Part shown: piece after piece, positions 1 to 6,022 of the stretch
Layout of the letters: each line of letters opens with the position of its first letter
How positions within the stretch are numbered: the first letter of the stretch is position 1
Origin: an uncultured Oscillospiraceae bacterium
GTDB lineage: Bacteria > Bacillota > Clostridia > Oscillospirales > Oscillospiraceae
NCBI GenBank assembly: GCA_947631805.1
Contig: CANRNA010000109.1
Location: 1 to 6,327 of the forward strand
Length of the DNA: 6,327 nt
Direction: 5' to 3'
Position numbers and translations under genes: made by a program
Notes under the pieces: generated by a model
Databases searched by the model: none
What the model saw: only the letters and a program-made list of their open reading frames with translations
Told to the model about the DNA's origin: nothing

Positions 1-1
1 T

Positions 2-406
2 GTCCAGGTCCGCTCGCCCAAGCCGGTGGCATCCGACAGCGGCGTGAAGATGAGCAACGTGACCATTTTGCTCCACATGGAGAAGTTCGAGGCCCTGAAG
101 GCGGCCATGCTGGATATCGGCATCACTGGCATGACGGTGACGAACGTGATGGGCTGCGGCGTGCAGCACGGCAAGCCGGAGTATTACCGTGGCGTGGTCC
201 AGGACATCACCCTCCTGCCCCGTGTGCAGGTGGAGATCGTGGTCAGCAAGATACCTGTCCGCGCGGTGATAGAGACGGCCAAAAAGGTGCTCTATACCGG
301 CCATATCGGCGACGGGAAGATATTCGTCTACGACGTGGAGAACGTGGTCAAGGTCCGCACCGGCGAGGAGGGCTACGACGCCCTCCAGGACGTGGAACAG
401 TATTGA
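2..406 (+). CDS. P-II family nitrogen regulatory protein, 5' end open (possible C-terminal domain of an ammonium transporter fusion)
   Basis: P-II proteins are trimeric sensors of ATP/ADP and 2-oxoglutarate that control ammonium transporters and nitrogen enzymes. The frame shows a full P-II fold. The N-terminal strand begins at the ATG at base 50. The T-loop reads GVQHGKPEYYRG, keeping the Gln of the 2-oxoglutarate site and the Tyr equivalent to Tyr51 of GlnB. The B-loop TGHIGDGKIFV and the C-terminal KVRTGEEG are also present. The ATG at 50 aligns with the usual GlnB start, and a GTG lies at 26. Neither has a Shine-Dalgarno sequence, and the frame stays open to the window edge (VQVRSPKPVASDSG precedes). 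I therefore infer either a read-through from an upstream domain, most plausibly an Amt transporter, or a poorly initiated stand-alone GlnB/GlnK. P-II identity is near certain; the fusion is not proven. A hairpin follows the stop by 26 bases. Confidence 0.9.
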   Translation, partial: VQVRSPKPVASDSGVKMSNVTILLHMEKFEALKAAMLDIGITGMTVTNVMGCGVQHGKPEYYRGVVQDITLLPRVQVEIVVSKIPVRAVIETAKKVLYTGHIGDGKIFVYDVENVVKVRTGEEGYDALQDVEQY

Positions 407-432
407 GAAAAGGGAGATAGGGTGAGAAGCGG

Positions 433-460
433 AGAAGGAGCCCCTCGGGGCTCCTTCTTT
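433..460 (+). terminator. Hairpin terminator between convergent genes
   Basis: An 11-bp perfect stem (433-443 with 448-458, loop CTCG) lies between the P-II stop at 406 and the stop of the minus-strand permease gene at 471. On the plus strand the 3' arm runs into TTCTTT, a short T-rich tail, so it should stop transcription from the P-II gene. On the minus strand the stem is followed by a pyrimidine stretch with few T residues. It may therefore be a weaker terminator for the ABC operon, although it is the only hairpin I see there. Confidence 0.65.
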
Positions 461-470
461 GCTGTGATCG

Positions 471-1256
471 CTATCGGATATCCTTTGTGGCGTACTGGCG
501 GTAGGCGGCCAGGAGGGCCAGACAGGCGAGGCCCATGCCCACGGCGACGCGCCCGGCGTTCAGGGCACCGGCGGCGAGGATGTCCGCCCCCTCGCAGTAG
601 CCGAAGGGGGTCAGGGCTTTGAGGGGCCGGGCCTGGTCCGTCATGTTGGCGAGCAGGTTCAAAAAGTACGTCCCGGCGGCAAGGCCCATGCCGAGCCCGG
701 CGCCGCCCCGGCGCAAAAACGCCCCCAGGGCGAAGCAGACGCAGGCCAGCTCTGTCTGGAGCAGATAGTACGCCCCGTGCAGGAGGAGAAGCGCCCGCCA
801 GGGGACGGGCTCCCCGATGAGGGCCACCGACAGCAGGGCCAGGGCGAGGATGAGGCCGTTCATGGCGGTGAGCTGGATAAGGACGGCCGCCAGCTTGGCG
901 GTGACGAGGCGGGTCCTGGACAGGGGATGGGTCAGGAGAAATTCCGCCGTCCGGTCCCGCTCCTCCTTGGCCAGAGCCGAGACGCCCAGCAGGGAGGCGA
1001 AAAGCGCTCCCCCCAGGCCCAGGATGCTGCCGCACTCCACGGCGTAAAAGCCGGGCAGGGTCCCGATGCTCAGCCTGTCCATGCCAAAGGCGGCGGTGAA
1101 GCTGCCCATGGACGCGAAGAGACCGCCCACCGTGTCCATCTCGCTTTTCATCTCGGGGAACAAAAACACGCACACGGCCAGCAGAGCGGCGATGGCGGCG
1201 GTCCAGAGGACAAAGGCGGCCCGGCCCTGCCGCAGCTCATGTTTGACGATGGTCAC
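471..1256 (-). CDS. ABC-2 type transporter permease
   Basis: This is a 261-residue membrane protein, expected to form the transmembrane half of an exporter with the ATPase encoded just upstream. About six hydrophobic segments are visible, near residues 14-33, 68-95, 118-147, 155-180, 185-204 and 235-252. Between segments 2 and 3 lies EFLLTHPLSRTRLVTAKL, the typical cytoplasmic coupling element of ABC-2 permeases (compare EFLLSLPISR...), and the end YATKDI resembles the usual YxxRDL tail. The start is a GTG at 1256 preceded by a good Shine-Dalgarno (AAGGGAGG, forward positions 1263-1270, 6 bases away). The start overlaps the ATPase stop as GTGA, which favours translational coupling. The substrate cannot be read from the sequence. 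Family membership is clear from the topology, coupling motif and neighbour. Confidence 0.88.
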   Translation of the reverse strand: MTIVKHELRQGRAAFVLWTAAIAALLAVCVFLFPEMKSEMDTVGGLFASMGSFTAAFGMDRLSIGTLPGFYAVECGSILGLGGALFASLLGVSALAKEERDRTAEFLLTHPLSRTRLVTAKLAAVLIQLTAMNGLILALALLSVALIGEPVPWRALLLLHGAYYLLQTELACVCFALGAFLRRGGAGLGMGLAAGTYFLNLLANMTDQARPLKALTPFGYCEGADILAAGALNAGRVAVGMGLACLALLAAYRQYATKDIR

Positions 1257-2131
1257 AGCGCGCCTCCCTTCCCGTAGTAGTGCAAAAATACCTCCTCCAG
1301 GTCCGGTTCGGATATGGTCAGGTCCCGGATGTCCCCGGCCGCCAGGGCCTGCAGCAGAGGGGCCGTCTCCCCGCTGTAGAGAAAGTCGGCGCCTTCCGGC
1401 GTAAGGCGCAGGTCCCGCACGCCGCCGAGACGGTCCAGAGGAGCCCGGCCCCGGAGGCTGACACGCCTGGCGCCGGTGCTCGTCAGCTCGCTCACGCTGC
1501 CCTGGGCGATGATGGAGCCCTCCCGGATAATGGCGGCCCGGGCGCAGCTGCGCTGCACCTCCGAGAGGATGTGGCTGGACAGAAACACGGTCGCGCCCAG
1601 CCGGTTCCGCTCCCGGAGGATGTCAAAAAATTCCCGCTGCATCAGCGGGTCCAGCCCGCTGGTGGGCTCGTCCAAAATCAGCAGGTCCGGCTCGTGCTGC
1701 AGGGCGCAGACGATGGCGGCCTTTTTCCGGCTGCCCAGGGACAGCTCCTCCACCCGCCGGGCCGTGTCCAGCCCCAGCCGCTGGCACAGCTCCGCCGCCG
1801 TCCGCCCGCAGTCCTTCTTTCGCAGTTCGGCGCTCAGGCGCAGCACATCCCGCACCCGCATGCCGGGCCAGAAGGCCGTCTCCGCGGGCAGATACCCCAC
1901 CCGGGCCAGTATCCGCTCCCGGTCCCCGGTGATGTCGAGGCCGAATATCTGCCCCTGGCCGGAGATGGGCCGGATGAGCCCCAGGAGGGTGCGTATCGTG
2001 GTGGACTTGCCCGCCCCGTTGGGGCCGATAAAGCCGAAAAAGTCGCCCTGTTTTACCGTAAGGTCGATGTTCGTGATGCCCCTGGCCCTGCCGTAGGATC
2101 TGGTCAGAGCCCTTGTCCGGATGGCGTCCAT
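1253..2131 (-). CDS. ABC transporter ATP-binding protein
   Basis: This 292-residue cytoplasmic ATPase should power the adjacent ABC-2 permease, probably as 2+2 subunits. It has Walker A GPNGAGKST (36-44), signature LSLGS (130-134, in place of LSGGQ), Walker B LLILDEPTSGLDP (150-162, catalytic Glu155) and the switch His187 in LSSHIL. The Q-loop region reads VGYLPAETAFWP, with no Gln at the usual place; Glu or other residues are common there in this drug/bacteriocin-export type of ATPase. Residues from about 215 form a C-terminal extension ending in EPDLEEVFLHYYGK, a standard ending in the family. The ATG at 2131 has an AAAGGAG Shine-Dalgarno (forward 2139-2145) that lies inside the last codons and stop of the upstream tetR-type gene, 4 bp away. 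The substrate is unknown; self-protection or lipid/drug export are possible roles. Confidence 0.93.
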   Translation of the reverse strand: MDAIRTRALTRSYGRARGITNIDLTVKQGDFFGFIGPNGAGKSTTIRTLLGLIRPISGQGQIFGLDITGDRERILARVGYLPAETAFWPGMRVRDVLRLSAELRKKDCGRTAAELCQRLGLDTARRVEELSLGSRKKAAIVCALQHEPDLLILDEPTSGLDPLMQREFFDILRERNRLGATVFLSSHILSEVQRSCARAAIIREGSIIAQGSVSELTSTGARRVSLRGRAPLDRLGGVRDLRLTPEGADFLYSGETAPLLQALAAGDIRDLTISEPDLEEVFLHYYGKGGAL

Positions 2132-2135
2132 GCCG

Positions 2136-2747
2136 TCACTCCTTTCGCAGGTAAACGCTCTTCCAAAAGGCTATGAGCGCGGTGAAATCCCGCTCCATCC
2201 GCTCCATGTCCACGTCCCCCCGCTGGACCATCTCCCAGAGATATCCCTCCGACGCCCAGTACATATCCCGGTACATCATGGGGATGTCCAGGCCGGGGAT
2301 GAACTGGGCCGGGTCCAGGTCCACCCGTGTCTGGTCCGCCTTGAAGTTAAAATACCGGTGGTAGCTCTCCTGAATGGCGGCGGAGATCTCCTCGTCCTTT
2401 TCGTAAAAGGCCCGGATGGTGAAGCTGGCCATGTCGGGGTATCGGCGGATGAGCTCCATCTTGGCCCGCATGCCCCGCTCTATGCTCACGAACAGCGTCT
2501 TCTGCTCATAGCAGCCGTACCGGGTCAGGACCTGGATGGTCATCCGGGCGCACTGGTCCCACAAAAACAGGTACAGCTCCTTTTTGTTGCGAAAGTAGTG
2601 GAACAGCAAGCTCTTGCTGATGCCTGCCGCCTCCGCTATCTCGCTCATGGGGCTGTTTTTGTAGGCGTTTTGGGAGAACACCCGGTAGCCCGCGTTGAGG
2701 ATGGCCTGCCGCTTTTCCTCCGGCAGGGAGAAGAACCGCTCGTTCAT
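2136..2747 (-). CDS. TetR/AcrR family transcriptional regulator
   Basis: This 203-residue protein has the TetR layout. An N-terminal three-helix DNA-binding domain spans about 10-57, with the helix-turn-helix MSEIAEAAGISKSLLFHYF (34-52) and the usual YFRNKKELY that follows. A helical ligand-binding and dimerisation domain fills residues 60-200; it shows no recognisable family match to me and is rich in aromatic residues. It is the first gene of an operon with the ABC ATPase and permease, with a 4-bp gap. The ATG at 2747 has a GGAGGT Shine-Dalgarno (forward 2753-2758). A perfect palindrome overlaps its probable transcription start, so autorepression and repression of the transporter genes, relieved by a transported ligand, is the simplest model. 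The ligand is unknown. Confidence 0.93.
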   Translation of the reverse strand: MNERFFSLPEEKRQAILNAGYRVFSQNAYKNSPMSEIAEAAGISKSLLFHYFRNKKELYLFLWDQCARMTIQVLTRYGCYEQKTLFVSIERGMRAKMELIRRYPDMASFTIRAFYEKDEEISAAIQESYHRYFNFKADQTRVDLDPAQFIPGLDIPMMYRDMYWASEGYLWEMVQRGDVDMERMERDFTALIAFWKSVYLRKE

Positions 2748-2760
2748 GACGCACCTCCGT

Positions 2761-2774
2761 TGACCGGCCGGTCA
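2761..2774. promoter_or_regulatory. Probable TetR operator (perfect 14-bp palindrome)
   Basis: TGACCGGCCGGTCA is a perfect inverted repeat. It lies between the -10 element and the start codon of the tetR-type gene and covers the predicted transcription start. TetR-family repressors typically bind such sites as dimers. The same half-site in its wider context (CCGTTGACCG, 2757-2766) recurs exactly at 2789-2798, between the -35 and -10 boxes. A binding role is inferred from position and symmetry. Confidence 0.75.
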
Positions 2775-2779
2775 GGAGC

Positions 2780-2808
2780 ATTGTATATCCGTTGACCGTT
2801 TTTGAGAA
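2780..2808 (-). promoter_or_regulatory. Promoter of the tetR-ABC operon
   Basis: Read on the minus strand, TTCTCA (forward 2803-2808) and TACAAT (forward 2780-2785) are separated by 17 bp, matching sigma-70 type -35 and -10 boxes at 4/6 and 5/6 positions. Transcription would start near 2773, inside the palindromic operator. A second copy of the operator half-site lies in the spacer. The -35 box begins 12 bases downstream of the T-run of the mnmE terminator, so the operon appears insulated from rex-mnmE transcription. Confidence 0.6.
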
Positions 2809-2820
2809 GACCCCCTTCCG

Positions 2821-2862
2821 AAAAAACGCAAAGACCCAGGTCCCCAGGACCTGGGTCTTGCG
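2821..2862 (-). terminator. Strong intrinsic terminator of the rex-mnmE operon
   Basis: A perfect 13-bp stem (2831-2843 with 2847-2859, 3-base loop) extends by three more G-C pairs past one bulged base (2827-2829 with 2860-2862). On the minus strand it is followed directly by six T residues (forward 2821-2826). It lies about 150 bases after the mnmE stop. No T-run follows on the plus strand, so it acts in one direction. Confidence 0.9.
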
Positions 2863-3009
2863 CTGCTTATGCACGTCCGCCGCATATACCGGCGGAGAAA
2901 ACAGAACGCGGCGAGCGTTATGGCCCTCCCAGAACGCCGGAGCTGACGGCCAGCAGCGCCTTTTAGTAGGGCCGCTTGCCCGCCTCCTGGCCTTGGGGGG
3001 GAGGGGTAT

Positions 3010-4398
3010 TTATTTTCCCACGCAGAAGCGGGAGAAGATGCCGTTGGTGATGTCCTCCCGGACGGTGCGGCCGTTCAGCTCCCCCAGGGCGGACAGGGCG
3101 CCCTCCACCTCCGTCAGCACCGCGTCGGGGGTGATACCGGCCTCCATGGCCTGCCGGGCGGCGCGGATATAGTCCAGAGCCCTGGCGACGGCGTCCGCCT
3201 GGCGGGGGTTGGTCAGCGTCTCCCCCACGGGGACGGAGGCGTCCTCCGGAAACAGGGCGGCTACCGCCCGGCCCAGGTCCTCCAGTCCGGCCCCTGTGCG
3301 GGCGCTGACGGGCACGGCCCCCTCCATGGTCCACGCTGATGGCAGGTCCGCCTTGCTCTGGACCAGGATATGGGCCGGGGCGGACCGGGCGGCGGCCAGC
3401 ACCGCCTCGTCCTCCTCCGTCAGGGGGGAGGAGCCGTCCAGCACCGCCAGCACCAGCCCGGCGGAGGCCGCCGCGCCCCTGGCCCGGGAGACGCCCTCCC
3501 GCTCCACCGGGTCGTCGGTCTCCCGGAGCCCGGCGGTGTCCAGCAGGCGCAGGAGCGTCCCGCCCAGGACGGCCTTCTCCTCGATGGTGTCACGGGTGGT
3601 GCCGGGGATGTCGGTGACGATGGCCCGGTCATAGCCTAAAATGGCGTTGAGCAGGGAGGACTTGCCCGCGTTGGGGCGGCCCAGAATGGCGCAGGGCACG
3701 CCGTTTTTCAGCACGCTGCCCCGCTGGAAGGTGGCCAGCAGCCGTTCCAGGCGGGTCTGGGCGTCCTCCAGCACCGCGGCGTATCCCGCCAGGGCGAAGG
3801 GCTCGATGTCCTCGTCCGGGTAGTCGATGACCGCGTGATAGTGGGAGCATATCCCGGTCAGGGCGTCATATATCCCGTCGGTCCGGCGGCGGATGGCCCC
3901 GTCCAGTTGCCCGGCGGCTATCTGGGCGACGCGGGGGGTCTCAGCGTCGATCAGGTCGATGACGGCCTCCGCCTGGGTCAGGTCCATTCGGCCGTTCAAA
4001 AAGGCCCGGCGGGTGAATTCCCCGGCCTTGGCCTGGCGGGCCCCGGCGGCGAAAAGGCTGTCCAGGGCGGCCCGGAGCACCACAGGGGAGCCGTGGCACT
4101 GCAGCTCGGCGGTGTCCTCCCCGGTGTAGCTGTTGGGGCCACGGGACACGGTAGCCAGGCAGATGTCCAGCACGGCCCCGTCCGATGCGGCCAGGCGGCC
4201 CAGCACGAGCTGCCGGTCGGCCCGGCGGCTCATGGGCGCGCCCCCCAGGGGGGCAAAGACCCGGTCCAGGATGGGAAGGGCGTCCGGCCCGCTGATGCGC
4301 ACGATGCCGATGGCGGACAGGACCTGTCCCGTGGCGATGGCCGCGATGGTGTCAAATACGCCGCCCTCTCGGGCGGCGTTGGAGGGGGTGTGGCTCAT
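3010..4398 (-). CDS. mnmE: tRNA uridine-5-carboxymethylaminomethyl(34) synthesis GTPase MnmE
   Basis: MnmE (TrmE) works with MnmG to add a (carboxymethyl)aminomethyl group to U34 of certain tRNAs, using GTP, methylene-tetrahydrofolate, FAD and NADH. The 462 residues match the family length of about 450-460. The N-terminal folate-binding domain starts DTIAAIATGQVLSAIGIVRISG. The helical domain carries EFTRRAFLNGRMDLTQAEA (127-145). The inserted G domain has G1 GRPNAGKSS (240-248), G2 GTTRD (266-270), G3 DTAG (287-290), G4 SKAD (348-351) and G5 SAR (365-367). The end is FCVGK, with the conserved Cys at 459. G4 is normally NKxD, so the Ser is a mild deviation. The ATG at 4398 overlaps the rex stop as ATGA and has GGAG seven bases upstream inside rex. 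It adds about 13 residues before the usual family start. MnmG is not in the window. Confidence 0.97.
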   Translation of the reverse strand: MSHTPSNAAREGGVFDTIAAIATGQVLSAIGIVRISGPDALPILDRVFAPLGGAPMSRRADRQLVLGRLAASDGAVLDICLATVSRGPNSYTGEDTAELQCHGSPVVLRAALDSLFAAGARQAKAGEFTRRAFLNGRMDLTQAEAVIDLIDAETPRVAQIAAGQLDGAIRRRTDGIYDALTGICSHYHAVIDYPDEDIEPFALAGYAAVLEDAQTRLERLLATFQRGSVLKNGVPCAILGRPNAGKSSLLNAILGYDRAIVTDIPGTTRDTIEEKAVLGGTLLRLLDTAGLRETDDPVEREGVSRARGAAASAGLVLAVLDGSSPLTEEDEAVLAAARSAPAHILVQSKADLPSAWTMEGAVPVSARTGAGLEDLGRAVAALFPEDASVPVGETLTNPRQADAVARALDYIRAARQAMEAGITPDAVLTEVEGALSALGELNGRTVREDITNGIFSRFCVGK

Positions 4399-5042
4399 TT
4401 CTTTTCTCCGTCATCTTGCTGGGCCAGGTGGTAGGTGAGGACCAGAAGGCTGTCCGAGAAGTGGATGCTCTCCACCAGGGGGCCGTCCTCGCCCACATCC
4501 AGCTCGGTATTGGTGAAGTTCCATATCGCCCGGATACCGGCCTCCACCAGGGTGTCGGTCAGCTCCTGGGCCACGTTGCGGGGGACGGTGAGGATGGCGA
4601 TGTCCACCTTGTGCTCCCGGACGAAATCCCCCAGACCTGCCACGTCGTAGATGGGGAAGCCGTCGATGTCCGTGCCGATGACCTCCGGCTTGATGTCGAA
4701 CGCGCCCAGGAAGGAGAACCCCTCGATGATGAAATCGAAGTTCTGCACCAGGGCGGTGCCCAGATTGCCCGCGCCGACCAGAATGGTGGAATAGCCCCGG
4801 AAGGTGCCCAGTATCTGGCTGATCTCCTTGCGCAGGGAGTCCACGTTGTAGCCGTATCCCTGCTGCCCGAACTCACCGAAGCAGGAGAAGTCCTGCCGTA
4901 TCTGGGAGGGCGTGAGGCCCATCTGGCGGCCCAGCTTGTCGGAGGAGATGCGCTCCTCTCCCTTGCCCGCCAGATCGTCCAGCTTTCGCAGATATCGGGG
5001 GAGTCGGCGGATAACGTTGTTGGATACATTGTTGCGTTTCAC
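4395..5042 (-). CDS. rex: Redox-sensing transcriptional repressor Rex
   Basis: Rex is a dimeric repressor that binds DNA when NAD+ dominates and leaves it when NADH rises, controlling fermentation and respiration genes. At 215 residues it has the usual length. The N-terminal winged helix (about 1-80) includes PSQIRQDFSCFGEFG and QGYGYNV, a family hallmark. The Rossmann NAD(H) domain has GAGNLG (90-95), Asp116 at the end of the second strand and IWNFTNTEL (173-181). The start is a GTG at 5042 with AAAGGAG eight bases upstream (forward 5051-5057); no ATG in this frame fits better. The gene overlaps mnmE by 4 bp and is divergent from holB. A candidate Rex site overlaps its own promoter, suggesting autoregulation. 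Confidence 0.97.
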   Translation of the reverse strand: MKRNNVSNNVIRRLPRYLRKLDDLAGKGEERISSDKLGRQMGLTPSQIRQDFSCFGEFGQQGYGYNVDSLRKEISQILGTFRGYSTILVGAGNLGTALVQNFDFIIEGFSFLGAFDIKPEVIGTDIDGFPIYDVAGLGDFVREHKVDIAILTVPRNVAQELTDTLVEAGIRAIWNFTNTELDVGEDGPLVESIHFSDSLLVLTYHLAQQDDGEKK

Positions 5043-5084
5043 GTCGCTGTCTCCTTTCAGCGCAAACCTAATGTTTCCCTTTAT

Positions 5085-5102
5085 ATGTTAAATTTACCAC
5101 AT
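5085..5102. promoter_or_regulatory. Candidate Rex operator in front of rex
   Basis: ATGTTAAATTTACCACAT has the size and layout of a Rex site (known consensus TTGTGAA or TTGTTAA, four bases, then the inverted copy). The left half matches TTGTTAA at 6 of 7 positions. The right half reads ATGTGGT on the other strand and matches TTGTGAA at 4 of 7. It overlaps the proposed -10 box of rex. It is degenerate, so this is a moderate call. Confidence 0.45.
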
Positions 5103-5119
5103 TTTTGGGAAAGTTGCAA
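5091..5119 (-). promoter_or_regulatory. Candidate promoter of rex-mnmE
   Basis: On the minus strand, TTGCAA (forward 5114-5119) and TAAATT (forward 5091-5096) are 17 bp apart, each matching 4 of 6 consensus bases. An alternative -10 box, TATAAA (forward 5080-5085), is better as a hexamer but lacks a good -35 at the right distance. The region is AT-rich, in contrast to the genes around it. Confidence 0.45.
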
Positions 5120-5125
5120 ATGATA

Positions 5126-5155
5126 TTGTAAGAGGAAATAAAAATATGCTATAAT
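5126..5155 (+). promoter_or_regulatory. Promoter of holB-ricT
   Basis: TTGTAA (5126-5131), an 18-bp spacer and a perfect TATAAT (5150-5155) preceded by TG at the extended -10 position (5147-5148). Transcription would begin near 5162 and give a leader of about 80 bases before holB. This is the best sigma-70 type promoter in the window. Confidence 0.8.
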
Positions 5156-5173
5156 GACCATATTGGAGCCGAA

Positions 5174-5226
5174 GGGGTCAGCATAATAGACAAAAGACCC
5201 CGTGACGGCCGGGACAAAAGACCGGC
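5174..5226 (+). other. holB leader with two small hairpins and an 11-base direct repeat
   Basis: GACAAAAGACC occurs at 5189-5199 and 5213-5223. The first copy lies in the loop and 3' arm of a hairpin with stem GGGGTC/GACCCC (5174-5179 with 5196-5201). The second lies in a hairpin with stem GCCGG/CCGGC (5208-5212 with 5222-5226). Neither is followed by a T-run, so they are not terminators. A role in mRNA stability or translation is possible but unproven. Confidence 0.4.
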
Positions 5227-5243
5227 GTCGGACAGGAAGTGCT

Positions 5244-6014
5244 ATGGCGGAGAGACGATTATCCCACGCGTATATGCTGACAGGGCCGGAGGGCCCGGAC
5301 CGGGACCGGGCGGCGCGCCGTCTGGCCGCGGCGCTGCTGTGCACCGGCGCGGAAAAGCCCTGCGGGGCGTGCCGGGACTGCCGGAAGGTCCTGGCGGGCA
5401 TCCACCCGGATGTGGTGACCGTGGCCCGGGAGCAGCGGGACAAGGAGCTGCGCCGGGAGATATTGGTGGGCCAGATACGGCAGATGACGGCGGACGCGGT
5501 CCTCGCCCCCAACGAGGCGGCCAGGAAGGTGTATATCATCGACCAGGCGGACCGGATGAACGACCGGGCCCAGAACGCCCTGCTCAAGGCCCTGGAGGAC
5601 CCTCCCGGCCACGCCTGCTTCATCCTGTGCGCCGCGTCGGCGGACGCGCTGCTGCCCACGGTCCGGTCCCGCTGCGTCCGGGCGGAGGAGGCCGTTGACC
5701 GCCGGGCGGAGACCAGGGAACTGTCGGACCTGGCAAGAGCCTATCTGGAGACGGCCGCCTCCGGCGACAGGGCGGAGATGACCCTGTTTTGCATGAACAG
5801 GACAAAGCTCAGCCGGGAGGAGACGGAGAGCTTTGCCGGTGAGGTGAAGGACGCGGTGTGCGACATCCTGTGCGCCCGGCGGCCTGACCCCGGCCTGGGC
5901 AGGGACAGGCTGTTCCACCTGGCAGAACTGATGGAGACGGCGGAGGACTATCTTCGCCACAATGTACAGCCCAAACAGATATTTGGCCTTTTGGCCGTGG
6001 AAACGTTGAGGTAA
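5244..6014 (+). CDS. holB: DNA polymerase III subunit delta' (clamp-loader subunit)
   Basis: HolB is the delta' subunit of the clamp loader that places the sliding clamp on DNA at replication forks. The chosen ATG at 5244 gives 256 residues and has AGGA (5234-5237) at a normal distance; a GTG at 5202 would add 14 residues unlike the family. The start MAERRLSHAYMLTGPEG matches the usual SHAYLFxGP opening. The zinc site is Cys33, Cys40, Cys43 and Cys46 (CGACRDC). The Walker B-like VYIIDQADRM (96-105), NALLKALEDPP (111-121) and the SRC motif (142-144) are present. The P-loop is degenerate (GPEGPDRDRAA, no Lys), so ATP binding is unlikely, as known for delta' of E. coli. The protein is somewhat shorter than many HolB proteins (about 320), the C-terminal collar domain being compact. 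It is followed 8 bp later by ricT, a common Firmicute order. Confidence 0.93.
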   Translation: MAERRLSHAYMLTGPEGPDRDRAARRLAAALLCTGAEKPCGACRDCRKVLAGIHPDVVTVAREQRDKELRREILVGQIRQMTADAVLAPNEAARKVYIIDQADRMNDRAQNALLKALEDPPGHACFILCAASADALLPTVRSRCVRAEEAVDRRAETRELSDLARAYLETAASGDRAEMTLFCMNRTKLSREETESFAGEVKDAVCDILCARRPDPGLGRDRLFHLAELMETAEDYLRHNVQPKQIFGLLAVETLR

Positions 6015-6022
6015 CGGATGCT

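Noticed and set aside
373..1173. Long minus-strand reading frame (266 residues) inside the permease gene
   Set aside because: It lies in another frame of the ABC permease, is rich in Arg, Gly and Pro as expected of GC-rich shadows, and lacks any family feature.
1280..2176. Plus-strand reading frame of 298 residues opposite the ABC ATPase
   Set aside because: It is antisense to a gene with complete ABC motifs, has low-complexity composition, and has no recognisable domain or ribosome site.
2876..2896. Small hairpin TCCGCCG/CGGCGGA after mnmE
   Set aside because: It has a 7-bp stem with no T-run on either strand. The nearby 2821-2862 terminator explains transcript ending, and I find no RNA family match.
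2863..3009. Search for a small gene between mnmE and its terminator
   Set aside because: No open frame with a ribosome site and plausible protein is present on either strand; I see only an untranslated mRNA tail.
4240..4254. GCCCCCCAGGGGGGC palindrome
   Set aside because: It lies inside mnmE, is fully explained by Pro/Gly-type codons in a GC-rich gene, and is not placed for regulation.
4416..5123. Plus-strand reading frame of 235 residues opposite rex
   Set aside because: It is antisense to a clear Rex gene and runs through the divergent promoter region; this is a composition artefact.
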